Part shown: in pieces, positions 35,691 through 46,033 of the stretch
How positions within the stretch are numbered: position 1 is the first letter of the stretch
How the letters are laid out: every line of letters starts with the position of its first letter
Assembly (NCBI GenBank): GCA_003427395.1
Contig: BFEA01000036.1
Coordinates: forward strand, 682,610-746,609
DNA length: 64,000 nucleotides
Reading direction: 5' to 3'
Source: Chara braunii
Taxonomy: Eukaryota > Streptophyta > Charophyceae > Charales > Characeae
Made by a program: the position numbers and the translations under genes
The notes under the pieces: model-generated
Databases searched by the model: none
What the model was told of the DNA's origin: nothing
The model's input: the letters and a program-made list of their open reading frames with translations, nothing else

Positions 35691-36448
35691 CTCAAGCCGA
35701 CAAGCACTCAGACAGACACGCAGACCAGCAAGTGTGCTCACACACGGGCTTAGAATTGGATTGGGGCCATCAACAGAAAAAAATGTTGGGGTTTTTTTTT
35801 AGTGTTGATCACGGGTTCTTAACCCGTTTCAACTGTTTAAAAATTGTTTTTAAACTGTTTTTCCTTGCACATGCACCTTGGTCAACAGGAAGCGATGTAA
35901 ACCAACGTTGGAGAATTATGTTGTCCACATGAAGTGACAAGATAAACAGTTGAACTTTGTGTTGGTAAATAGTTTTCAATCTGTTTATAATCTGTTGAAC
36001 TGCGTAGGGCACGTTGAACTGTGTGTTGCTAAACAGTTGTTAAACAACTGAACACAGGACTTCGTGTTGGATATGAAATTCGATTCATGATGGAAATGTG
36101 ATGGAAATGTGATGAATTGTGTTGGAAATGTGATGAATTGTGTTGGAAATGTGATGGTGTCATGTTTGGAATGATGGCGGCTGCCTGTTGACGAGATGTC
36201 CATTCATCTCGACGCATGCATGCGTCGATCGGAGCATTGTAGAGCATTCGATTGAGGAACTCCGTGAATCGGTCATTGTCGGAAAAACCTGTTGTTCATT
36301 GGGGATCTTGATTTAACAGTTTGGTTTAAGATGGAATGCGATCTTTTATGAGACTAGGTTCCCGCCTTTCTTACTGAACCTTCATGCAATCAAACAATGC
36401 ACTTTTGTGACTGAGCCAGATCGTCCCCTCGATGCCGTCCTCCGTCCC
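35691..36448. other. Unassigned sequence with AAACAGTTG inverted repeats and an 18-19-bp minisatellite
   Basis: GTTTAAAAATTGTTTTTAAAC and repeated AAACAGTTG/CAACTG elements occur at 35830-36050. A short tandem (GTGTTGGAAATGTGATGAATT) runs over 36088-36158. No gene is seen. Confidence 0.4.
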
Positions 36449-36894
36449 NNNNNNNNNNNNNNNNNNNNNNNNNNNNNNNNNNNNNNNNNNNNNNNNNNNN
36501 NNNNNNNNNNNNNNNNNNNNNNNNNNNNNNNNNNNNNNNNNNNNNNNNNNNNNNNNNNNNNNNNNNNNNNNNNNNNNNNNNNNNNNNNNNNNNNNNNNNN
36601 NNNNNNNNNNNNNNNNNNNNNNNNNNNNNNNNNNNNNNNNNNNNNNNNNNNNNNNNNNNNNNNNNNNNNNNNNNNNNNNNNNNNNNNNNNNNNNNNNNNN
36701 NNNNNNNNNNNNNNNNNNNNNNNNNNNNNNNNNNNNNNNNNNNNNNNNNNNNNNNNNNNNNNNNNNNNNNNNNNNNNNNNNNNNNNNNNNNNNNNNNNNN
36801 NNNNNNNNNNNNNNNNNNNNNNNNNNNNNNNNNNNNNNNNNNNNNNNNNNNNNNNNNNNNNNNNNNNNNNNNNNNNNNNNNNNNNNNNNNNNNN
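36449..36894. other. Assembly gap (446 N)
   Basis: A run of N of unknown content. Confidence 0.99.
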
Positions 36895-36979
36895 TCTGTT
36901 ATCCTAAATGTGACAATTGGGCCCTTGCAGTCATATGGTTCCGTACTAGGGGCCATCTAATCACCTCAATGCATCGCAG

Positions 36980-37157
36980 TCATAATAATTGGCACCCACT
37001 TCCCAACCTTGTTATCCCATTGACACAAACTTCTTTTCTCTACAGTTGACAACGCTATATGTTAACTTAAATTTGTCTTGGCTCTCTCTCTCTCTCTCTC
37101 TCTCTAGAAAGTCTCGCTTTGTTTCCCGTTGTCAACTGCAGGGCACTTCATGTGTCA

Positions 37158-37203
<46 letters not shown>

Positions 37204-37412
37204 GAGAGACTCTCGCTTTGTTTCCCCCTCTCAAATGTGGTGCACTTCCAGTGTCAATGTCTTGCAGAGGGGGCCACATAATGACATTAAGGCACCGCAG
37301 TCATAACAAGTGTCACCCACCACGCAACGCTGCCTACCCCTGCCACAGTAACTCGGTTTCATCGCATGACACCCGTGATAAAAGCATTGGCTCCACACTT
37401 CAAAACTCTCTG

Positions 37413-37443
<31 letters not shown>

Positions 37444-37480
37444 TTCTATCTCTATCTCTATCTCTCTCTTCATCTCCACG
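36980..37480. repeat. Left boundary repeats of the DNA transposon with CT microsatellites
   Basis: TTGGCACCCACTTCCCAACC at about 36990-37009 is one arm of the 73-bp palindromic module seen at 45.3-48.7 kb. Two blocks beginning CTCGCTTTGTTTCCC (37108 and 37211) separate CT runs at 37083-37110, 37158-37203 and 37409-37470, so the array has a period near 100-250 bp. Confidence 0.55.
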
Positions 37481-37586
37481 TCTTGTTGTCGTAGGAGTTG
37501 CAGACACGCAATACCACCACATCTTGACTCTTGTCTCATCCGTCAGAAGAACAGGAGTGTCACTCCGGGACATGTTTCCAAGTTCC

Positions 37587-38684
37587 TCAGCACGAAGCTC
37601 GCGATTGTGTCTGTGGGACTAGCACTTCGAATTCATGGTCCTCTACGTTGTTGCTGTTGTTCACCACCGCACGCATGTCTCTCCTTGTGTTCCCTGCTGT
37701 GTAGTAGCGAGTCGCCACATCTGCCATGCGTGTGTCGTGGTCGAGCTTGAAAATGCAGAAACTCATAACTGTGTCCCGACTCCGGGCTGTATTCACTATG
37801 TCATTCTTTATACTGGTCATAAGGGTCAATTGATCCGACACCTTGCTTGACTTCTTTGTCTGCTCTATTTCTGTGCGGGTCACAAGTTCGGTAAACGCTA
37901 GTTGCTGCAACGTCACGCTGAGCTTCCCACCGTTTTTTCTTATTTGGAACACTTTTGTGAGCGCCCTCTTGAAATGCTCCGCTCCCCATGGCTCGTCGCC
38001 CTTCCTCCTCCATGTTTTGTCTTTGTTCATCTGGCTACGTAGTTCGTTTCGCACGGTGTTATTGTGATCCGACTGCGCGCCACGTACGAGGGAGACACCT
38101 CTCTCTGCCCAAAACGAGTGTCTTAGGTGCCAAGTCAACTCTCCAAGGACCGTTGTCATCATTCGGTTGCACTCTATAAGCACACTCCGCAAACCTTTCT
38201 TCTCTACATACTTCCCCCATCCTACCCTCACCTCTTCTCCCAAAAGGGTAGCAGCCAACTACAACACATTGAAGAAGTCGTCCTCCGAAGGGTAGAATGT
38301 TGCGTCCGTCGCTTTTGAGTGCACAAAAGCTTTTGCAACAGACCTCAGCAGTCTGTCTTTTTTCTTTTTGCCGAATAAGTCGAATTCGTCTCCCTCTCCA
38401 ACCGCCGAAGGCTCAGCCTCTTTCGCGTCCGCCGGGTGCCGTCTCCCTCCTTGTATTATGTGCCGGTCTGCAACAACGCGCGCCAACACCCACAAGTTCG
38501 AAGTTGGTATCCACCAGATTCGTACATTGGCTTGACAAGAGAAACAACCGCAACCACCCTTACTTATTTGCAACCTACATAAAATTTTCTCATCGAACAA
38601 TGTATACAGTTTGCTGCCATTTTGCACTGCCAGCGCGCAATGACAAGAGTCTGAGTGAAACAACATGTCGACTGGCCAAAACAA
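37587..38684 (-). pseudogene. Unknown ORF of the transposon region (one in-frame TAG)
   Basis: A single minus-strand frame of about 366 codons is broken once by TAG near 38260 after DDFFNVL. The N-terminal part has VGEGDEFDLFGKKKKDRLL, and the C-terminal part is Lys/Arg/Thr-rich with no domain I recognise. It may be the second exon of the gene at 38757-39535: a strong GTAAGT donor ends that ORF, and an AG lies upstream of this one. Function unknown. Confidence 0.35.
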
Positions 38685-38756
38685 GCATGATTTTTTTTTT
38701 TTTTCTCACACATTGCGTACTTACGTCCTTCGATTGCCTTCTCCTTTAGAACTTAC

Positions 38757-39535
38757 TGCTTGTCGACGTTGCTATCCTCTCTGCGTCCGTCGCTTGTTCC
38801 GCCTTGCGTTTTTCGAGACGTGTTCTGTGTATTGTCTTTGCTAGACCTTTCTTCCCTGCTGCTGCTCCGAGATGGGTCTTCCTCCTCTTCGTCCTCGTCG
38901 TCGGTGTACTCAGTGTTGTTGGACCCGTTGTCGCTGTCCTCCTCTTCGTTGCTTGCATCTTCCTCGTATGATTCACCTTCGTCGCATGTCCCCACATTAC
39001 GTCCTCTACTGTCCTCTGTTTCATCATACGGGTAGGACCTTTGTGTCTTCCGTGCTGTGTCCCGAGACACATCTCGTTTTTCGGTGTCGGTTGCAGTGAC
39101 ACCATCGGAACCCCTTAGATCAATTGTCTCCTTCTCTTCCTCCACCCCCTCAATGATTCTCCTCCTCTTCGTATTTGCGTTGTTGTGCCGAGGTTGTCCT
39201 TCCACCCTTTCTGCGCATGACCTATTATTCGGCGCCCGTGGCGGGGATCGGTCCTTTCGCTTGCGATTCTTCATGGATGTCGGCGAGGCAGGGGCCGGCT
39301 CTCGTTGTCGTTTATTGGCTTCAGACGTTTTCGCTTTCGGCGGCCTCCTGACCGCAGCACTGTCCGCGCGGGGCTTTATCAAAGGTGATGTCTTGCTTTT
39401 CTCCGGGGGCCGTCTCTGGAATTTCCCCTTCTTATTTCTGACCGCAGTCTTTTCGCTCAGCCCTGCTAGTGGCTGTGTTTCCTGTACTTGCTTTAAGGAC
39501 GAAGCAAGATCTTCGTACCTGCGGCGGGGTACCAT
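38757..39535 (-). CDS. Highly charged, disordered hypothetical protein
   Basis: The ATG at 39535 (MVPRRRYEDL) is the first plausible start. About 260 residues follow: a basic half with NLS-like KRQR, KNRKRKDR and TKRRR clusters, then a Ser/Asp/Glu-rich half (YTDDEDEEEEDPSRSSS). The frame runs into GTAAGT at 38756-38751, a good 5' splice site, so it may be a first exon. It lies between the protease and the 37.6-kb ORF on the same strand as the transposase, suggesting a transposon accessory gene. No enzymatic motif is seen. Confidence 0.4.
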
Positions 39536-39639
39536 TGCAAAGCTACATGACACACAGAACATTCCACTTATGAGCTTTTTACTCAAACACTCGTACGTGT
39601 ATAGACAACTTTTCAATGCTAATCAGCCCGAACATTGTA

Positions 39640-39641
39640 GA

Positions 39642-39733
<92 letters not shown>

Positions 39734-39734
39734 N

Positions 39735-39782
<48 letters not shown>

Positions 39783-39909
39783 TTTCTCATATTATATGTT
39801 GACAGGATAAGGTATCACGTTCATGCAAAAAATCAAACAAAAATTTGTCGCCGACTTCATTCTTCTTCGCCAACTTCCTATTAATATACAACTACAGTCG
39901 TCCTCCGCT

Positions 39910-39979
<70 letters not shown>
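39640..39979. repeat. GA and CT microsatellites
   Basis: A GA run of about 140 bp (39642-39780) and a CT run (39912-39977) are separated by about 130 bp of unique sequence. The opposite purine/pyrimidine orientation makes an inverted pair. Confidence 0.95.
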
Positions 39980-40183
39980 CCGCATTCTTCTCTCTCTCTA
40001 ACTTCAATAAAGGTTAAACATAAAATTCTTTGGTGCACCCTCAGTTGGCAGATCACCCACGACACACAATCGACGATGGATATGAATGAAACGGTTTTGC
40101 ACTCGCTTGCATGTATATCCAGGGTGTGTTGTCAGAAAAATCACCTTAACCAGTAACCCCCCTCACAACACCGCCGATCCCAG

Positions 40184-40235
<52 letters not shown>
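40184..40235. repeat. 52-base C homopolymer
   Basis: It is an uninterrupted C run. True length is doubtful in a short-read assembly. Confidence 0.8.
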
Positions 40236-40236
<1 letters not shown>

Positions 40237-40269
40237 ATGGTCCCACCCGACATGGCCTGTCGTACTTGT

Positions 40270-41664
40270 CTAAGGTAGTTCGCCACCGTCTTTTTTTATG
40301 TTCGCTCTCATGACACGAGCTATCGTCCAACATGCTCCGAGACTCGTGTGACCTTTCGCTGCTGCTGCACACTCTGCAATGCGATCGATAGCTCTAACAC
40401 GGAAGTCTCGAGCGGTTCTTCCATCGATGCGCATGTTCTCTACAATCTCCAGTATGTTGTCTTTCGAGATGCCATTCTCGGTTGATCAATGTGCCAACTT
40501 TGTTATCAACTCTTCTGCCATGCAACATATATTAACACCACAATCCTCTCTGTTACTTTGTTGTGAAGACCTCGCATGGATCAGTCCACGACCAAACACA
40601 TCTCTGCAAGTGTTCCACGACTTGTCCACCAGTTGGCGTGTGACATCCGGACCCCTTCTTTTGTCGTTCATGTACTCGTGCCACATTAATGTCCGCAACG
40701 CCCTCCAGTCTGGAGTCGGGTACCCGTGATCCGAGTCGACGATTATGGCGTCAGGGCATGTGCCGTCGGTCCAAAACTCCCTTACATTCAAGATTATGAG
40801 CAACATCCAATGGTGGTTGTGGTTAATTGGAATAAGCATGACTGATTCGACCTCCAGGTCTTTACACAGTCGAACAATTTTGGTCGTCCGACTCTTCACA
40901 TGCAACTCCCATCCCCTTTTCACCGCTGCGACTTTCTGATTCGCGAGCACCTCCGGATGCCAAAAAGTTGTGCACACATGCACTGCTGCGGTTGAGTTAC
41001 CTTCCAATCGCTCTTCGTATACGAACAACAAATATATGTCCATTACATTGCCATTGAGTCACTTCCCAACGGCCAAGCACATCACATCTGCCTCCGCCAG
41101 TTGGATCTCCTCCCTTCTGCCTTTCCACGTGAATGGATATATGTTTGTCTCGTCAACAACATCGAACCCGTTCGACGAGCTTGATGCGTTATCGCCCTTC
41201 TTTCCGTGTGTCGTCTTCCCGCGTGACTCTGAACGTCCGAGATCCGCTGACCGGATTGTTCCCCTTGTNGCTGCCAAGTACATTCTGTTGTACCACCTGT
41301 CCTTCCGTGACAGGTGCTCCCATCTCTCCAACATAGCCTCCATTGTCATTGTTCTGCAGTTTGACGCCGTCCTCTCTGTGGCTTCTTCGCCTTCTCTTGT
41401 TGTGGCTTGTGGCCTCTTCTCGGTGTGCGTCGCTCCCTTGTCGAGCTCTTGCGTTTCCACTTTGCTGTGCTCAACATGCTCCTGCTTCCTCGATATCGTT
41501 GTCTCTTGATTACTATCGATCGTGACCTCGGCCACTCTCTCATGTGCGTGGCTTTTGTCTTCAGTTGTCCGCATTCGTGTTGTTCTTGATCGTTTCCCTC
41601 TCCTCGTCGTTATGTTTGATGCCAGTGCTGAGCGTTCAGTACTGTTCCTCGTAATGTGTGACAT
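40270..41664 (-). pseudogene. Ulp1-like (C48) cysteine protease of a DNA transposon, two in-frame TGA
   Basis: The ATG is at 41664 (MSHITRNST). A charged N-terminal region leads to the protease domain: FTWKGRREEIQ..DVMCLAVGK, the helix MDIYLLFVYEERL, catalytic His in NHHWMLLI, Asp in IIVDSDHG, Gln in SSQQSN and Cys in REDCGVN. TGA 41059-41061 replaces the Trp normally found in the GxWLND-like segment. A second TGA at 40486-40488 is followed by 71 more open codons (NGISKDNILEIVENM). An N at 41270 leaves one residue unknown. SUMO-protease-like domains are known passengers of KDZ, CACTA-group and Mutator-like transposons. It lies directly downstream of the transposase on the same strand. Confidence 0.8.
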
Positions 41665-42044
41665 TCTACCTATGAGCAAACCATCACATTTTCACGAGTT
41701 TTTTTTGCGTCAGTTTTGGTAGTCGTTCCTTGGTCACGCGATAATAGGGCTTGGAGAGAGAGAGAGAGAGAGATGGGTGGTGGGGGCCATAAAGATGTCG
41801 TCCGTGAGCGGTGTTGCTTTAATTGGCACGTACTACCCAACCAGACCACGTAGTCACCGTTCAGTGTTGCATGTCACATATCACAATACAAATCTGTTCA
41901 AGTAAAAAGTGTCCTCACGTTGTCTTCTATATGTTGCTGAATCCCACTGCAGTTTTGCGAAACATGGAACAACGTGGACAGTGTTGGTGATGTTGTCAAC
42001 GGAGATGACGCTGCACAGCTGGCGACTATTTACCATTACCCATT

Positions 42045-44692
42045 TCATTTTTTGCACCCTGTCACATCTGCTCTTTCAGTGTCAGCCTCTTTGTACCATT
42101 TTACAAAGGCGCACTCATGTGTGGTGGACGCTTCTTCCGTACAGGTGTTCATGACAAAAAACATTGCCACAGATGCATACCATATACTTCCTGTCTGTGA
42201 CCTCACAGCAACATCACTGTGCACCGCTTTCCCGCGGAAGTTGGGTGAAGCCCTCGCAGTTTGCACAAGTGCTCCCCTGGTTGTTTCATCGACTGTTGCT
42301 GCGATGGCAAGATGTGTTCTCGTGCGTATTAACTTGTCCGCATGCGGTGGATTACACCCGTTTTTCGACATGTACGTGTGAAGCGCCTCTCGAAAGAACT
42401 CCTTGCACGGGAGGGCATCCAATATCACATTGGCGGTTCCTGTTGCACCTTCGTTCCCATTTAATCCCGCATTTCCGCGGGGGAAAAATCGGAGATGCAA
42501 CTTCGCCGTATCGCGTGCGGCAAGTGTATTCATTCCGCTTGCCGAGCACTCCATGACGGACGACCGATTCTCAATTGTCCTCTTCCTTTGTTTCCGTGCA
42601 CGTTCAATGTCGTCGTCGAATGTGACAGCCAGTCGCACATGATTTACCATTTGGAACGCAGCTTTGCGCTTGTTCGACGACATGAAAGGCTGTTTGCAAA
42701 ACTTCTGGTGGTGGTGCTCCCACACATCGGCCGCGAAGCTGTCTGGGAGACCTGAACGTTCAATGCACGCCCTCAAATGCAGAAGGTTGTGTAAGTTCGG
42801 CAGTTTCCAGTTGGAGGTTTGATAATAATCCAGTACCTGTTTGAGGGTTGTTATGAAGTCCGTCATAAGATTGTCACTTGCGTCAAGCGAATGACTTGAA
42901 TGCTTTGTGCACCGGAACATTGAGATGTACAGTTCCATTAGTTTCTTGAAACAAGATGTTATTCGTTTTCCTACCGACCCAGGGATAACGTTGGACACTA
43001 TGAATACGCACACTGTCATAACTGACCGGTTCTGCTTAGCTTCGAAACGCCCCTCCCGTGAAAAGTAGTCGCTACCTGTTGCAACAGGTAGCACAAGTTG
43101 CGGAAATGTAGTACTGCTTCTCTCGCTCAATGTCTGCAACCTCGCATCCAATTCCTTGAACACATGGCTTTGTGGGACATGGCTCAACTTGTCAAAGGCA
43201 GCTGCTCTGAAAGCGTCTAACATGTGCAAAAATATGTCGTGCTCGATGGTGTGCATGCGGTCCGGTTGCAGAGCTAGGTGGTAGTCGAACATAGGATCAT
43301 CGTCTCCAGGACCCCTATAAAATCCCCATAGCCCGTTCTCTTTCACATGCATGTGCATATTCAAGTTTGACAATTGTGTCTTCGTCATGCGACGAATATC
43401 ATCGTTGTCTGTCGAATGGAATTGTGTTAGAAGTGCACGTTCTATACTTTGTGATCGACAACAGTTATTGAAGTTCGCAATGGCATCAAAATAAGATTTT
43501 GACACTGTGCACGACACCGTATTTCACCGTTGCGACGACGCACCTCTCAGGGTAGTCTTGAATATAATTCAGCAGGAAAGGGTGCACTGTAATCTTGAAT
43601 ATAATTCAGCAGGAAAGGGTGCACTGTAATCTTGAATATAATTCAGCAGGAAAGGGTGCACTGTTACCTCTCCCCACCGCTCATCATCATAAACAATGCC
43701 ATCATGCGACGCATGCTTCGCAGCCGGCAACACCACAGACAGTGCTGAGTGCAATATGATGGCTTTGCGTTGCCTGAACGCGGTGCTTTGCAAACCCCAT
43801 CCCTTGTCTCCTAGACGTTGATGGAGGACAGAAAGATACACAAGAAGTGTCAAGTCATGTGCATGGTCACCTATTTACATCATTAATGGATATGCCGTCT
43901 GTTTCTGCCGTCCATCTAGATGTGTTTGGTCAGAATACAGACAGATTGGCATCACATACCGTGTTCTGCCATTCTTATCTACACCTTTGTGCGCTCTGAT
44001 GACGGTCTGTACGTGATGCCACAACTCACTTGAGCGAGCGTTGTCTATTGTGGGTTCTGCCTCCGGCGGGGGGGTTGAGAGACACGACACTGTTTCCATC
44101 TTTTTCGCCGCTGCTTTGAGCAGTGACGTGAAAGTCGTATGCCAATCTCGGTACCACAGGACGGCATGTGCATCTGATGGCCAGTCATCACTTCTGAGAT
44201 CTATCTCCCGCCACCCGTTCGTCTCCGCCTGCCTGCTCGTCCAACGCAAGAAGTCACGGCTGTTGCGGTACACGATTTCCTGGGGCGAGAATCTTGGATC
44301 TCTCAGTAGTGACAGAAGAGCGTCGATGTCGTTGAGCGACATCCCTAAGCCACCCCTAGAGGACAACATGATTGCAGCAAGTCTGCGGGATGTGTCGAAC
44401 GACCGCCCGTCAGGTGGGTCTTCATCGGAACCGCATTCCATTTCCGCATCCACAGCGAGGTCGACGATGTCTCCCCCAGGCCACCGCCATCCGGCGCGCC
44501 GTCCTCCCCCGCGGATCTCTTCTCCCCACTATGTCCATCGTCATCGTTTGATCTACGACTCGTTGAGGACGGACAGGCCCTCGCGCGATGAGAGTTTATT
44601 GTCCTTAATGACGTGAAAGCTCGACCGCATTCACACACCATGCGCTCGTCCGTCATCTGCACTCTCTCACACATGATATGAAATTCCCTCAC
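42045..44692 (-). pseudogene. Plavaka/KDZ-type DDE transposase with N-terminal zinc finger (broken)
   Basis: Read on the minus strand. A zinc-finger start (VCECGRAFTSLRTINSHRARAC) lies near 44630-44560. Next comes a frame covering 44453-43875 with LLRDPRFSPQEI and the hallmark MPICLYSDQTHLDGRQKQ with YPL. A second piece at 43853-43569 continues with AIILHSALSVVLPAAK and FLLNYIQDYPE. The long piece 43517-42045 has GLWGFYRGPG, ALQPDRMHTIEHDIF, LHNLLHLRACIERSG, EHHHQKFCKQPFMSSNKR and the C-terminal SDVAVRSQ..SIWYASVAMFF. These are family features of Plavaka/KDZ transposases (CMC-related). Frame changes fall near 44400, 43860 and 43520; one may be a small intron. A 37-bp triplication adds another shift. 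Confidence 0.8.
43556..43666. repeat. 37-bp unit in three tandem copies inside the transposase
   Basis: TCTTGAATATAATTCAGCAG starts at 43556, 43593 and 43630. The copies are identical over almost all of the unit. Two extra copies add 74 bp, not a multiple of three, so they shift the transposase frame. Confidence 0.95.
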
Positions 44693-44993
44693 ACCTAGAG
44701 TGCCAAACGTTTTGCACGCACAATGGACTTACTACTTGGCCCTTCCACGACGTTCGGAATTATCCTGCCTCGCTACCACAAACACAACAATAAAAAGACA
44801 CATTCAGTGTTCCAAACATACTGCGCACCGATAAGTGGAATCCCGCTTTTCCATACATACCACTACCTTTCGTGATGTTCATTTCCATTTTTATTTTTTC
44901 CACCTGCTAACGACCCACAACCCCCTACGGCAGGGTTTTGCCCTGTGGTCATTGTAGAAAGATCATCGCAGTCATTTGATCGCACCAACACTC

Positions 44994-45073
<80 letters not shown>

Positions 45074-45395
45074 TGACTGTGTCTTTGTAAAATGACACAA
45101 AGAGGTTGAAACTGAACTGAGTCACTTACGGCTGTGTACGACAACAACGTCGCCATAAAACATTGTCACATCCCAAACACATTGCTTACACCTGAACGTG
45201 GAAGGCAGGTATGTAAACACCTTGCAATATTAACAATGCAGTATATGGAAAACCCCGCTTTTCAACAAGGTTGGAAAGTGGGTGCCACTTATGTCATAAG
45301 ACGGCAACGACGTCTTCATATTCGGCCCCAACTTCCCGACCACATGGTCACAAGCAATGCACAATTGAAAAGATAATAGGAATATCTAATCTGTG

Positions 45396-45474
<79 letters not shown>

Positions 45475-45800
45475 CTTATGAACCAAATCACTTACGGCGA
45501 GACACGACAACAACGTGCCCATAAATCGTCTTCACTTCCCAAACACATCTTCAGGAATGATCGTGGAAGGCAGGTATGCATAAACACCACACAATATTAA
45601 CACTGCAGCGTAAGGAAAATCCCAGTTTATGGCACGGTTGGGAAGTGGGTGCCACTTATGTTGTAAGACGGCAACAACGTCTTCATATACGGCCCCAACT
45701 TCCCAACCGCATCGTCACAAGCAATGGACATGTGATACGGTAATAAGAATATGTAATCTGTGTTTGTGTGTGTGTGTGTGTGTGCGTGTGTGTGTGTGTC

Positions 45801-45880
<80 letters not shown>

Positions 45881-45890
45881 CTATAATTTT
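44693..45890. repeat. 73-bp palindromic modules with GT/GA microsatellites (right side, orientation R)
   Basis: Full modules at 45269-45341 and 45636-45708 begin GGTTGGGAAGTGGGTGCCAC (first copy GGTTGGAAAG) and end GGCCCCAACTTCCCAACC or a close variant. A degenerate one lies near 45480-45545. GA runs are at 44995-45074, 45413-45473 and 45803-45880; GT runs precede the last two. Periods of about 365 bp between modules suggest a tandem array. Confidence 0.8.
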
Positions 45891-46033
45891 CTCCGTTTCG
45901 ATTGTTCCTCTGATGTTTGGCCCATGTCTATGGCAACATCGATGTTGTTGTCTTCCGTGGCACGCAAAAGGAGTGTTGGTTGTGCATATAGAATTGCAGC
46001 CGCTGTTGACATTGTGGGGTGCACGGTTCCACC

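Larger units (their letters stand above)
36980..45890 (-). mobile_element. Plavaka/KDZ-like DNA transposon with Ulp1 protease
   Basis: Transposase, Ulp1 protease and two unknown ORFs lie on one strand. The 73-bp module family occurs on both sides in opposite orientation: one arm at 36990 and copies at 45269 and 45636. Exact termini and target-site duplications could not be set because of the gap at 36449-36894 and the microsatellites, so the span given is approximate. Confidence 0.6.

Noticed and set aside
45760-45890. Proteins of Arg-Glu or Ser-Leu repeats from GA/CT runs here and at 31.7, 37.1, 39.7 and 48.3 kb
   Set aside because: These are frames through dinucleotide repeats and have no coding evidence.
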